Both the position numbers and the translations under genes were made by a program. DNA of 17,298 nt from JANMZR01 sp031383555 (GTDB lineage Bacteria; Bacteroidota; Bacteroidia; Cytophagales; Spirosomataceae): positions 1 to 17,298 of the forward strand of contig JANMZR010000364.1 of assembly GCA_031383555.1 (NCBI GenBank). The letters run 5' to 3'. Positions 1 through 8,311 of the stretch are shown here, piece after piece; position 1 is the stretch's first letter, and each line of letters opens with the position of its first letter. Under the pieces are notes generated by a model, which made no database searches, was not told the DNA's origin, and saw only the letters and a program-made list of their open reading frames with translations.

Positions 1-1
1 T

Positions 2-340
2 ATTATGCCCGACCTTCAAAAAGCAGGTGGTTTAGGAGAAGGGCAGCGAATAGCCAACTTAGCTAACTTGTATTATGTTCCTTTTGCGCCTCATATGGTG
101 GCCTCTTATTTAGGAGCTATGGCATCAGCACATGTATGCGCTTCTGTGCCTAACTTCATGATACTAGAGTGGCAAATTTACTTTCACAAAGACCCGATGT
201 TTAAAGAAATAGTGAAATTTGACGGAGAAATGACCACAAATGGATTTATTAAAGTTTCTGATAAACCAGGTATCGGTGTAGAAATTAACGAAGAAGGTAT
301 GAGAAAATATGCAACTCCGGGTGTGCCATTTTTTGAATAG
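2..340 (+). CDS. Enolase-superfamily (mandelate racemase/muconate lactonizing) sugar-acid dehydratase, 3' end
   Basis: Only the C-terminal 112 residues are in the window. The reading frame is open at the left edge, and the ATG at base 5 is an internal methionine, not the start. The fragment covers the last barrel strands and the return to the capping domain of the mandelate racemase/muconate lactonizing enzyme family. It opens with the MPDLQKAGGLGE stretch typical of the end of strand 7. A PFAPHM segment follows, whose histidine (codon at 92-94) sits where dehydratases of this superfamily carry a catalytic His. Next come a conserved helix and FMILEWQ. The C-terminal lid part reads KPGIGVEINEE. 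Family knowledge suggests metal-dependent dehydration or epimerisation of a sugar acid such as galactonate or gluconate, but the substrate cannot be read from this piece. It converges with the next gene, with only 18 bases between the two stop codons and no hairpin terminator there. Confidence 0.85.
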   Translation: MMPDLQKAGGLGEGQRIANLANLYYVPFAPHMVASYLGAMASAHVCASVPNFMILEWQIYFHKDPMFKEIVKFDGEMTTNGFIKVSDKPGIGVEINEEGMRKYATPGVPFFE

Positions 341-358
341 GGAATTTACAACATAATA

Positions 359-1066
359 TCAAATAGTTAGCGCTTTGAAAGTTTCCTCAAGTGATTTTCC
401 GTTAGCTTTCAGTTCTGCTAAACTTCCTTCAGCTACAATTTTTCCCTTATTTATGATAATAACTCTGTCGCAAATCGCTTCAACTTCTTGCATAATATGA
501 GTTGAAAAAAGTACAGCTTTGTCTTTTCCTGCTTGCTTAATCACCTCTCTTATTTCTGCAATTTGGTTGGGATCGAGGCCAGTAGTAGGTTCGTCTAGTA
601 TTAATACTTTTGGGTCGTGAATTAATGCTTGAGCCAGTCCTACTCTTTGTCTATAACCTTTCGAAAGCTGTTTTATTTTTTTGTTTTGCTCCTTTGTAAG
701 TCCCACTAAATCAATTATTTCTGTAATTCTAAATTTTAAATTCCCATTTTTTAATCCATATAATTCTCCGATAAAATTTAAAAATTCTTTTACATACATT
801 TCTAAATAGAGAGGATTATGCTCAGGTAAATACCCAATGTTTTTCTTTATTTCAATTCCATGGGTATTTAAATTTAAATCCATTATTTTAACTTCACCTT
901 TATCAGAGGTAATAAAGCCAGTCAATATTTTCATGGTTGTCGACTTGCCTGCTCCGTTAGGCCCTAAAAAGCCAACTATTTCACCCTGCTTCACTTCGAG
1001 GCTTATCGAATCCAATGCCATTTGGTCACCATATTTTTTGGAAAGGTTATTTATTTTTATTGACAT
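359..1066 (-). CDS. gldA: GldA-like ABC transporter ATP-binding protein (short form)
   Basis: This 235-residue ATPase subunit of an ABC-2 type exporter sits on the cytoplasmic face of the membrane. Walker A is GPNGAGKST at residues 35-43. The Q-loop region reads YLPEHNPLY at 79-87, the signature LSKGYRQR at 134-141, Walker B VLILDE at 154-159, and the H-loop histidine is His190. The YLPEHNPLY and STHIMQEVEAICDR segments closely match Bacteroidota GldA, the ATPase of the GldAFG gliding-motility transporter. Usual GldA proteins have about 300 residues. Here about 65 residues are missing between the GKIVAEGSLAEL segment and the closing LEETFKALTI, so the C-terminal accessory domain is absent although the ending looks natural. 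No gldF or gldG lies nearby, so a general ABC-2 ATPase is the alternative. It diverges from the permease gene. A TAATTTTG box on the minus strand lies 17 bases upstream of the ATG. Confidence 0.85.
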   Translation of the reverse strand: MSIKINNLSKKYGDQMALDSISLEVKQGEIVGFLGPNGAGKSTTMKILTGFITSDKGEVKIMDLNLNTHGIEIKKNIGYLPEHNPLYLEMYVKEFLNFIGELYGLKNGNLKFRITEIIDLVGLTKEQNKKIKQLSKGYRQRVGLAQALIHDPKVLILDEPTTGLDPNQIAEIREVIKQAGKDKAVLFSTHIMQEVEAICDRVIIINKGKIVAEGSLAELKANGKSLEETFKALTI

Positions 1067-1083
1067 TTTCTAATCGTTTCTAC

Positions 1084-1091
1084 CAAAATTA
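1084..1091 (-). promoter_or_regulatory. Candidate -7 box of the gldA-like gene
   Basis: The minus strand reads TAATTTTG, matching the Bacteroidota -7 consensus TAnnTTTG, and would start a transcript with a leader of about 14 bases. No good TTTG/TTG -33 element is present at the usual spacing, so this rests on the -7 match and its position. It abuts the plus-strand box at 1092-1099. Confidence 0.4.
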
Positions 1092-1099
1092 TAAATTTG
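1092..1099 (+). promoter_or_regulatory. Candidate -7 box of the amino acid permease gene
   Basis: TAAATTTG fits TAnnTTTG and would give the permease gene a leader of about 78 bases. No matching -33 element is visible. Together with the minus-strand box it forms a 16-bp near-palindrome (14 of 16 positions symmetric) at 1084-1099, so the two divergent promoters would be back to back. Confidence 0.35.
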
Positions 1100-1180
1100 T
1101 TTATATTTACTTAATTTTAACGCAATTTACCTATTTTTAATGCAAATTTTCCCTAGTATAAAATTATAAAATATTCATCT

Positions 1181-2935
1181 ATGAGTGTATTTCGTACAAA
1201 AAACATTGATAAAATAGCTGCTGATGCCGCTTTAGCTGAAAAGGATAGCCATGGAATAGGCTTAAATAGAGTATTAACAGCTAAAGATCTAACATTTTTT
1301 GGTATCGCAGCAATTATTGGCGCTGGTAGTTTTAGCAGTTTGGGTGGTGCTGTTTTTAATGGAGGGCCAGGAGTTGTCATTTTATTTGTGATGTGTGGTA
1401 TTGCCTGTGGTTTCACTGCGTATTGTTATAGCGAATTTGCAAGCCGTATTCCTGTAGCAGGTAGTGCATATACTTATGCCTATGCGAGTTTTGGCGAAAT
1501 GTTTGCATGGATTATCGGCTGGGCTTTAATTATGGAATACTCTATTGGTAATATTTATGTTGCCTTTAGTTGGTCTGATTATTTTACGAGTTTTTTGGAG
1601 AAAATAAATATTCATATGAATGATTTTTTGACTTGCAGTTATATGGAAGCAAAAAATGCTGCAGAAAAACTTTCAACATTAACAATTCCGATTGAAAAGG
1701 CAAATTTTCTTTCAAAAAAGGCCAATATTGAGCTTCTTAATGCATGGAATGCGTCACCAAGAATTGGTGGTTTGAGAATAATTTTTGATTTACCGGCTCT
1801 TATCATTAACTTACTAATTACCTATTTGGTATACCGAGGCGTAAAAGAAAGCAGAAATTTCAGTAATGTGATGGTGATTTTAAAACTAGTGGTTATTGCA
1901 TTAGTATTGCTGGTTGGCGGGTATCTTATTTTCTCTAATGGCTTAACTATGAATTGGACCCCCACCAATAATGAAGGCGTAAAGTCATTTATGCCAAATG
2001 GTTTTAGTGGAGTTTTAGCTGCAGTTTCTGGTGTATTTTTTGCATATATTGGGTTTGATGCCGTGAGTGTGCTGGCTGAAGAAAGTAAAAATCCACAACG
2101 AGATTTGCCAAGAGGTATGGTGTATTCCTTGGTAATTTGTACTATAGTCTATATATTACTTACCTTGATACTTACGGGTTCGGTTCATTATTCAAAATTT
2201 GAGAATGTGGGCGATCCGCTTGCCTTTATATTTGAAAAAGAAAATCTGAATATTGGATGGATGCAATTTATTGTTGCTATTTGTGCAGTAGTAGCTATGA
2301 CAAGCGTTTTACTAGTTTTTCAAATGGGCCAGCCTCGAATATGGATGAGTATCAGCCGTGACGGCCTGCTTCCTCCAATATTTCAAAAAATACACCCAAA
2401 ATATAACACCCCTTCTTTTGCTACTATTATAACGGGCCTCGTTGTAGGTATCCCCATTCTATTTACAGATAAAACTTTTGTTCTTGATTTTACTAGTATT
2501 GCAACACTATTTGCATTCGTATTGGTTTGCGGTGGGGTATTGTTTTTGAAACCAAGAGTAAAAGAAGAAGGTAAATTTCATCTTCCCTATTTTAATGGTA
2601 AATACATATACCCCATTATTATATTTGGAATATTAGCTTTACTCAAAATATTTGCAAATAATTATTTCGCTGATGTATTTATTTTTACTGGTGAAAATGT
2701 AAATGTTACTTTAAATGTTTTAACTATACTTTTTTGGCTCATTTGTATAATTTTATGTTTTTTCTCTTTTTTGCATAATTGGTCATTAATTCCATTATTG
2801 GGATTAACCTCTTGCTTATATCTACTTACAGGAATGAATGCCGCAAACTGGGCTTGGTTCGGGGGTTGGTTAGTTTTAGGATTAATTATTTATTTTTCCT
2901 ATGGGTATAGAAAAAGTAAGTTGGCAAATTCTTAG
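1181..2935 (+). CDS. APC-superfamily amino acid permease (cationic amino acid transporter type)
   Basis: This is a 584-residue integral inner-membrane transporter. The N-terminus is a short cytoplasmic segment (SVFRTKNIDKIAADA) resembling that of bacterial CAT-type permeases. The first membrane segment holds the unwound-helix motif IIGAGSF near residues 45-51, the substrate-binding signature of the amino acid-polyamine-organocation family. The TM6 region has FFAYIGFDAVSVLAEE, followed by the cytoplasmic SKNPQRDLPRGM loop, and GQPRIWMSISRDGLLP marks the later cytoplasmic loop. About 12-14 hydrophobic segments can be counted. The loop around residues 135-195 is long and soluble-looking, which accounts for a length above the usual 450-500 residues. 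Transport of an amino acid is well supported, but the exact substrate cannot be told. The ATG chosen directly precedes the conserved N-terminus. No clear terminator follows. Confidence 0.9.
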   Translation: MSVFRTKNIDKIAADAALAEKDSHGIGLNRVLTAKDLTFFGIAAIIGAGSFSSLGGAVFNGGPGVVILFVMCGIACGFTAYCYSEFASRIPVAGSAYTYAYASFGEMFAWIIGWALIMEYSIGNIYVAFSWSDYFTSFLEKINIHMNDFLTCSYMEAKNAAEKLSTLTIPIEKANFLSKKANIELLNAWNASPRIGGLRIIFDLPALIINLLITYLVYRGVKESRNFSNVMVILKLVVIALVLLVGGYLIFSNGLTMNWTPTNNEGVKSFMPNGFSGVLAAVSGVFFAYIGFDAVSVLAEESKNPQRDLPRGMVYSLVICTIVYILLTLILTGSVHYSKFENVGDPLAFIFEKENLNIGWMQFIVAICAVVAMTSVLLVFQMGQPRIWMSISRDGLLPPIFQKIHPKYNTPSFATIITGLVVGIPILFTDKTFVLDFTSIATLFAFVLVCGGVLFLKPRVKEEGKFHLPYFNGKYIYPIIIFGILALLKIFANNYFADVFIFTGENVNVTLNVLTILFWLICIILCFFSFLHNWSLIPLLGLTSCLYLLTGMNAANWAWFGGWLVLGLIIYFSYGYRKSKLANS

Positions 2936-3260
2936 CTATTTGGTTTTATTCTATTTGTAAAAAAAATAATTTCTTTCAAAAATAATAAAATACGAAGTAT
3001 CGAACTTTTTTAATATCTCGAAAAATATGTTTTTTATGATATTGTGACTATTATAAGACCTATTGAAAATACTATTTTTATTAAAAAGAGAAATCTACAA
3101 ATCAATAAGATAACCAAATTTTTAATTTTTATTCAGATAATTAATTATTTTGGTATTAATAATAATTTGATTTAATAGCACGGTGACTTTTTGAAAGAGT
3201 TATCGTCTCAACAGCAAGTTCAATTGTAAATAATTATATAAAAACTTTAATTTTACAACT
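2936..3260. other. AT-rich intergenic region, 325 bases, no gene seen
   Basis: No open frame with coding character was found on either strand. A short imperfect hairpin (3185-3201, seven pairs including two G-T) lies about 60 bases before the next start, and a 12-bp palindrome (ATAATTAATTAT) lies at 3137-3148. Both are what AT-rich DNA gives by chance. There is no convincing TAnnTTTG box before the next gene and no GC-rich terminator stem after the permease gene. Confidence 0.6.
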
Positions 3261-4523
3261 ATGTCAATCGATTTACTTGGTTTGATAAAAGACCAACTTA
3301 CATCTGATGCCGTTGGGAAAATCTCAGATTTCCTAGGCGAGTCTTCAGAAAATACTCAAGGTGCATTAGGTGCAGCTTTTCCAACACTTTTGGGAAGCCT
3401 TATGGAAAAAGCCTCTTCTACTGATGGTGCTGGCTCTTTATTAGGAATGCTGAAAGATGGCGGCCATGATGGTGGAATATTAAGTAATTTAGGTGATATG
3501 CTCAGTTCTAGCGACGGAATTTCTAGCTTGTTATCAGGCGGTTCAGGAATTATAAGTAGCTTACTTGGCGACAAAGTTGGTGGTATCATTGATTTAATTG
3601 CCAATGTATCGGGTATCAAGAAATCTTCTTCATCTTCTTTATTAAGTATGGCCGCCCCAATATTAATGGGTGTTTTAGGCAGGCAAGTTTCATCACAGGG
3701 TTTAGGTTTATCTGGTTTAGCTAGCATGCTAATGGGGCAAAAGGATGCTGTAAAAGCTGCATTACCAAAGGGTGCTGAAGGCTTTTTAAATATGGCTGTT
3801 TTAGGTGATTTTGTGGGAGGTACTAAAGAAAAAGCTAGTGCAGCGGTTGAAGAAGTACAAGAAGCTTCTGGTGGTTTCAATTTCTGGCCTTATTTAATTG
3901 GCCTTGGTTTATTAGCAGGCGGTTGGTATTTCATGAAAGGTTGTAGCAAAACTGATGAGACTGCCGCTTCTGACAGTTTGACTGTTAGTGCCGATGCAGC
4001 AATGGACTCAGTAGGTTCAATGGCATCAGCTGTAGGTGATTCAGCTTCTTCTTTAATAACTGCAGCTGCCGATTTTAAAAAGAAACTTTCATCTGGTTTT
4101 GAAATAAAAGGATCAAGTTCTGGCATTGAAAATCAATTGATTGGCTTTATTGAAGATGGTTCTAAGGCAGTGGATAAAACTACTTGGTTTAATTTTGATA
4201 ATATGTTATTTGATACAGGTAAGTCTACTATTAAGGCTGAGTCTCAGGTGCAGGTAAATAATATCGCAGAAATATTAAAAGCGTTCCCTAAGGTTAAATT
4301 AAAAATTGGTGGTTATACAGACAATGTTGGCCCAGAAGCCTCAAATATGAAGCTTTCTGGCGAGCGTGCTAAAGCTGTTGTAGCTGCAGTAACTGCTCTA
4401 GGTATTGATGCATCTCGTTTAGATGGAGAAGGTTATGGCTCACAATTACCTGTAGGTTCTAATGATACGGAGGAAGGTCGTGCTCAAAATCGCAGAATTG
4501 CTGCAAGAGTAACTTCTAAATAG
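3261..4523 (+). CDS. DUF937 domain - transmembrane - OmpA peptidoglycan-binding protein
   Basis: The 420-residue protein has three parts. Residues 1 to about 190 are Gly/Ser/Leu/Ala-rich and match the DUF937 (YidB-like) family, with repeated short amphipathic helices. A hydrophobic segment at about 206-225 (WPYLIGLGLLAGGWYFM) is followed by Cys228 and a linker rich in Ser, Ala and Asp. From Trp309 on there is a full OmpA C-terminal domain, starting FNFDNMLFDTG. Asp354 (in YTDNVG) and Arg369 (in SGERA), 15 residues apart, occupy the positions that bind meso-diaminopimelate in OmpA-type domains. There is no N-terminal signal peptide, so the simplest topology is DUF937 in the cytoplasm, one inner-membrane helix and the OmpA domain on the wall. 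The role of DUF937 is unknown. It stands alone as a transcription unit, ended by the hairpin at 4561-4592. Confidence 0.88.
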   Translation: MSIDLLGLIKDQLTSDAVGKISDFLGESSENTQGALGAAFPTLLGSLMEKASSTDGAGSLLGMLKDGGHDGGILSNLGDMLSSSDGISSLLSGGSGIISSLLGDKVGGIIDLIANVSGIKKSSSSSLLSMAAPILMGVLGRQVSSQGLGLSGLASMLMGQKDAVKAALPKGAEGFLNMAVLGDFVGGTKEKASAAVEEVQEASGGFNFWPYLIGLGLLAGGWYFMKGCSKTDETAASDSLTVSADAAMDSVGSMASAVGDSASSLITAAADFKKKLSSGFEIKGSSSGIENQLIGFIEDGSKAVDKTTWFNFDNMLFDTGKSTIKAESQVQVNNIAEILKAFPKVKLKIGGYTDNVGPEASNMKLSGERAKAVVAAVTALGIDASRLDGEGYGSQLPVGSNDTEEGRAQNRRIAARVTSK

Positions 4524-4560
4524 TTTTTTTTAAAATAATTTAGTAAAAGTTCAATATTAA

Positions 4561-4592
4561 AGACTGTCCAATTATTTGGGTGGTCTTTTTTT
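4561..4592 (+). terminator. Intrinsic terminator after the DUF937-OmpA gene
   Basis: AGACTGTCCA pairs with TGGGTGGTCT to form a 10-bp stem with three G-U pairs, a 6-base loop (ATTATT) and a run of six T straight after the stem. It lies 37 bases beyond the stop codon and is the clearest terminator in the window. Confidence 0.8.
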
Positions 4593-4788
4593 GTAAAAGA
4601 GGGCTATAAAAGCATGAAAATTTTCAAAGTTAATTTTATCTTCTAGAATTCTAAATTGCGCAGTAGCTCATAGACTGAAATAATTTTTGTCTTAATTTGA
4701 CCTATTAAATCTCTTAATATTAGTTTTTGGCTGCCTTTCTCTAACCTGAATCAAAAATAAAAAGCGCAATTTTTTATTGAAAAATTAT

Positions 4789-4796
4789 TATTTTTG
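4789..4796 (+). promoter_or_regulatory. Candidate -7 box of the ThuA-dehydrogenase fusion gene
   Basis: TATTTTTG fits TAnnTTTG and would give a leader of about 30 bases. No TTTG/TTG is found at the usual 17-23 base spacing upstream, so the match is partial. Confidence 0.4.
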
Positions 4797-4828
4797 AATT
4801 TATAATTCCAAATCAAATTTTCACCTAA

Positions 4829-7800
4829 ATGAAGTTTTACATATCCAAATTTTTGATTCTCATAAGTTTACTCCTTATATTTTTCTTAAATAAATCTTTT
4901 TCTCAAAATGCTAAAGCCAGAATTCTAGTGTTTTCCAAAACCAAAGGATGGAAGCATACGAGTATTCCTTTTGGAATTTCAGCTATTCAAAAACTTGGAA
5001 TTGAAAACAACTATGATGTTGATACTACTAAAAATTCCAATCTTTTTTCTGATGATGTTTTGAAAAATTATGCAGTTGTAGTATTTAATTGCACCACAGG
5101 CGATGTGCTTAATAATGACCAGCAGGCTGCTTTTGAGCGGTATATTCAGGCAGGAGGCAGTTATGTGGGTATACATTCTGCTGCCGATACTGAATATGGC
5201 TGGCCTTGGTATGGTGAGTTGGCAGGGGCATATTTTGAAAGCCATCCTTCCAATTCAAACGTGCGTGCAGCCAACATAATAGTTGTGGATAGTACTCAAA
5301 TTTCCTCAAAACATTTGCCTAAAATATGGCCCAGAACCGACGAATGGTATAATTATAAAAACATTCAGCCAGATTTAAAAATTTTGGCATATTTAGATGA
5401 AAGTACCTATGAAGGGGGTACAAATGGTAGTAACCATCCAATTGCTTGGTACCATGAATATGATGGTGGTCGGGCCTTTTACACAGGTGGTGGCCATGAA
5501 GACAGCAGCTTTTCTGAGCCTGATTTTTTAAAACATTTATTAGGCGGGCTTAAATATGCCATTGGAAATAATGCTCCCTTAAATTATTCAAAAGCCTATT
5601 CAAAACCAAAGCCGGAGGAGTCTCGCTTTGAGAAAACTGTGCTTGTCAACGACTTGGACAACCCGATGGAATTGGCAGTATCCAACGATGGGCGAGTATT
5701 TTATACAGAATTGGAAGGGAATTTTTCTGTTTTTGATATTAAAACAAATAAGAATAAATTAATTCATCGTTTTCCATTAACAATGAAAGGGGGCACTGGC
5801 TTAATTGGCATTACTTTGGATCCAAAATTTGACCAAAATGGCTGGGTTTATCTCTATTACTCACCACCAATTGAAGGTGAGCCCATTTATTTCAATTGCT
5901 CTAGATTTACAATTAGTAAAACAAATATTTTAGACCTAGCCTCAGAAAAGGTGCTTTTGAAGGTACCTGTGCAAATAAATTCAGGCGCACACCATGGTGG
6001 CTCATTGGCTTTTGATAGTGATCAAAATCTGATTATTTCAACTGGTGATGGTACTACGCCGTTTCCATCCAACGGCTATGCACCTATAGATGAGCGGCCC
6101 GACCCAAAGCATTTCCCCATGGACGCTCAACGTTCAGCGTCCAATTCCAATGACTTGAAAGGTAAAATATTAAAAATTCATCCAGAAGCTGATGGAACCT
6201 ACACAATTCCAAATGGAAATCTTTTTCCAAAAGGAACAGATAAAACTTTACCAGAAATTTATGCTATGGGCTGTCGAAACCCTTATCGGTTAGCTATAAA
6301 CCCTAAAACGAATACAATTTATTGGGGCGAAATTGGGCCTGATGCAGGTACAGATAGTACACGGGGGCCAAAAGGTTTTGATGAATTTAACCAAGCTAAA
6401 AAGCCAGGCAACTTTGGCTGGCCTTATTTTGTTGGTAATAATTATGCTTATGCCGAATGGGATTTCGATAAAAAAATCGCTGGGCCCAATTATGATCCAT
6501 TGAGACCAATTAATAATTCCCCAAATAATACAGGTTTGTTAAATTTACCTCCCGCAACACCACCCATCATTTATTATCCATATTCACTTTCTCCAGAATT
6601 TCCTGAGTTGGGAATTGGAGGTAGAAGTGCCATGGCTGGCGAATTTTATACTTTTAATAGTAAATCAAATTCAAAAACAAAGTTCCCAGCTTATTATGAT
6701 GGTGCTTTATTTGTATTCGATTGGATGCGAAATTGGGTGCTCGCCCTACGTTTTGATGAAAGTGAGAATTATGTTAGAAATGAAAAATTTATGCCAACTA
6801 TTGGTGATTTTCGGCGACCAATAGATCTTGCTTTTAATAATTCGGGTGAAATGTATATGTTAGAATATGGTTCAGTTTATGGTGCTGACAATACAGATGC
6901 AAGGTTAGTGAAAATAGTTTATAATGAAGGGAATAGGCCACCTTTAGCTTCTGTTTTTGTGATGGATACACTTTTAATGAATAAAGTAAACAAGCAGTCA
7001 TTTATAACTTCAGAGTCGAGAGTTTTTCCAAAATATAAAGAAATATCTGGTGGATTACCCATGAAAGTAAAAGCAAGTGGGCGAGGCGTTGACCCTGATT
7101 TTGAAGATAAATTGGATTATGAATGGAGGGTTGGCAATAAAATTATTTCGAAAAAGCCAATTGTTGATTATACTTTTAATAAGGTCGGTGAATATAAACT
7201 TATACTGAAAGTTTCAGATAGTTTCGGTTTATTTTCATCTGATACAATTACTGTGAAAGCTGGAAATAATTCGCCAGAAATTGATATTATTACCAAACAA
7301 AATAAATCATTTTACTTTGAAGGTAAACCCTTTGATTATCAAGTAAATATAAAAGATAAAGAAGATAAAGTAATTGAGAAAAGTAAAATTAAAGTAGCTT
7401 ATAATTATAATCCACAGCCTTTAAGGCCAGAGGCGGATATATCGGGAGGCACAAAAATAATTTCCTCAATAGAAAGTGGCTCATTGGGGAAAACTTTAAT
7501 TGAAGCGAATGATTGCAAGGCGTGCCATCAATTAAATAAAAAATCGGTAGGGCCAAGTTATTTGGATGTTTCAAAAAAATATGCTGGGAAGCAAGGAAGT
7601 TTAGAGACTTTAACAAAAAAAATAATTGAAGGTGGAGGAGGTAATTGGGGTACAGAGCACGTAATGGCTGCTCATCCGCAGCTAGGGAAGCAGGACGTAC
7701 AGGAAATGGTAAAATATATATTTTCTTTAACAAATACTAAAAAACAATATAAGTCAATTCCTTCAAACGGAACGCTAGCTTTTAATGATCACCAAACTGA

Positions 7801-8269
7801 TTTTCCAAGGGGTTTCTATACATTGAAAGCTTCTTATACTGATAATGGTTTGAAAAGTCTCAATAGAATTTCCACTGAAAAAATTGTTCAATTACGAAAC
7901 AATACCTTGAGAGCTATGGATGCTGATAAACATCCTGGCTTTGCATTCGATTGGGGTGAGCTCAAAGAAGGGCCTTCAAAAGCATATTTGTTATTTCGGA
8001 ACATTGATTTAACAGGAATTAGTAAAATTAGCTTTGAATATGCAGCTGATAATAAAGAAGGTGAAATTCAAATAAGAAAAAATTCAGTAGCTGGCCCTAT
8101 AATTGGGAGAGTTGATTTTGCCAGTACTGGTGGTTGGGGAAAAATGAAATGGGCGAATTGTAATTTAAACACTGCTGAAAATGAGCTAGTTGACTTGTAT
8201 TTTTTAGCTGTTAAACCTGGCATTTCAACAGACAAAATACTTAAATTTAAGTCTGTAAAGTTTGAATAG
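4829..8269 (+). CDS. Secreted multidomain ThuA / glucose-sorbosone dehydrogenase / PKD / cytochrome c / CBM6-like protein
   Basis: A 1146-residue exported protein. The first 25 residues form a signal peptide (KFLILISLLLIFFL core, cleaved near FSQ). Residues about 30-245 are a ThuA-like (glutamine amidotransferase-fold) domain, with GGSYVGIHSAAD and GRAFYTGGGHED. Residues about 265-705 are a glucose/sorbosone dehydrogenase beta-propeller, with the His388-His389-Gly-Gly motif, STGDGT and the MGCRNPYRLA segment. Residues about 744-815 are a PKD-type beta-sandwich. Residues about 885-970 are a class I cytochrome c, with heme motif C896-x-x-C899-H900 and likely axial ligand Met946. The last 150 or so residues resemble a CBM6-type sugar-binding domain. 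The propeller probably oxidises a sugar outside the cytoplasm and passes electrons to the heme. Cofactor (PQQ is usual in this family) and substrate are inferred. The frame is intact across all five domains. Confidence 0.92.
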   Translation: MKFYISKFLILISLLLIFFLNKSFSQNAKARILVFSKTKGWKHTSIPFGISAIQKLGIENNYDVDTTKNSNLFSDDVLKNYAVVVFNCTTGDVLNNDQQAAFERYIQAGGSYVGIHSAADTEYGWPWYGELAGAYFESHPSNSNVRAANIIVVDSTQISSKHLPKIWPRTDEWYNYKNIQPDLKILAYLDESTYEGGTNGSNHPIAWYHEYDGGRAFYTGGGHEDSSFSEPDFLKHLLGGLKYAIGNNAPLNYSKAYSKPKPEESRFEKTVLVNDLDNPMELAVSNDGRVFYTELEGNFSVFDIKTNKNKLIHRFPLTMKGGTGLIGITLDPKFDQNGWVYLYYSPPIEGEPIYFNCSRFTISKTNILDLASEKVLLKVPVQINSGAHHGGSLAFDSDQNLIISTGDGTTPFPSNGYAPIDERPDPKHFPMDAQRSASNSNDLKGKILKIHPEADGTYTIPNGNLFPKGTDKTLPEIYAMGCRNPYRLAINPKTNTIYWGEIGPDAGTDSTRGPKGFDEFNQAKKPGNFGWPYFVGNNYAYAEWDFDKKIAGPNYDPLRPINNSPNNTGLLNLPPATPPIIYYPYSLSPEFPELGIGGRSAMAGEFYTFNSKSNSKTKFPAYYDGALFVFDWMRNWVLALRFDESENYVRNEKFMPTIGDFRRPIDLAFNNSGEMYMLEYGSVYGADNTDARLVKIVYNEGNRPPLASVFVMDTLLMNKVNKQSFITSESRVFPKYKEISGGLPMKVKASGRGVDPDFEDKLDYEWRVGNKIISKKPIVDYTFNKVGEYKLILKVSDSFGLFSSDTITVKAGNNSPEIDIITKQNKSFYFEGKPFDYQVNIKDKEDKVIEKSKIKVAYNYNPQPLRPEADISGGTKIISSIESGSLGKTLIEANDCKACHQLNKKSVGPSYLDVSKKYAGKQGSLETLTKKIIEGGGGNWGTEHVMAAHPQLGKQDVQEMVKYIFSLTNTKKQYKSIPSNGTLAFNDHQTDFPRGFYTLKASYTDNGLKSLNRISTEKIVQLRNNTLRAMDADKHPGFAFDWGELKEGPSKAYLLFRNIDLTGISKISFEYAADNKEGEIQIRKNSVAGPIIGRVDFASTGGWGKMKWANCNLNTAENELVDLYFLAVKPGISTDKILKFKSVKFE

Positions 8270-8285
8270 AGAAAGGTTTAGATTC

Positions 8286-8306
8286 AAAAGTAATACTACT
8301 TTTTTT
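8286..8306 (+). terminator. Possible weak AT-rich terminator after the fusion gene
   Basis: AAAAGTA (8286-8292) pairs with TACTTTT (8297-8303) across a 4-base loop, and the T run continues to 8306. The stem has only one G-C pair and its 3' arm uses part of the T run, so termination would be inefficient at best. Confidence 0.3.
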
Positions 8307-8311
8307 GTGTA

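Larger units (their letters stand above)
4524..4828. other. Intergenic region, 305 bases: terminator plus promoter region
   Basis: No gene was seen. The left part holds the terminator at 4561-4592. Short palindromes lie at 4616-4625 and 4644-4653. An AT-only hairpin (7-bp stem 4768-4774 with 4780-4786, 5-base loop) lies immediately before the -7 box of the next gene, where it could act as an operator or be chance. Confidence 0.6.

Noticed and set aside
5..7. ATG at base 5 as the start of the first gene
   Set aside because: The frame continues to the left edge and the conserved barrel core of the enolase superfamily must lie upstream, so this Met is internal.
3356..3880. 174-residue open frame antisense to the DUF937-OmpA gene
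   Set aside because: It is a composition shadow of the Ser/Gly/Leu-rich gene on the plus strand. It has no domain, no plausible start context, and full overlap with a well-supported gene.
3930..3950. Lipobox-like Cys228 (FMKGC) suggesting a lipoprotein in the DUF937-OmpA protein
   Set aside because: The cysteine is mid-protein after 200 soluble residues, and the residues before it (Met-Lys-Gly) do not match a lipobox.
4616..4653. Two 10-bp palindromes (one with an EcoRI-like core) in the 4524-4828 gap
   Set aside because: Short AT palindromes of this size are expected by chance in this composition, and neither is placed at a promoter.
7389..7733. 114-residue minus-strand open frame inside the fusion gene
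   Set aside because: It overlaps the cytochrome c region, whose heme motif is clear on the plus strand. It is a shadow.
8286..8306. Frameshift or pseudogene at the end of the fusion gene
   Set aside because: All five modules are in one frame and the stop follows a complete carbohydrate-binding module ending.
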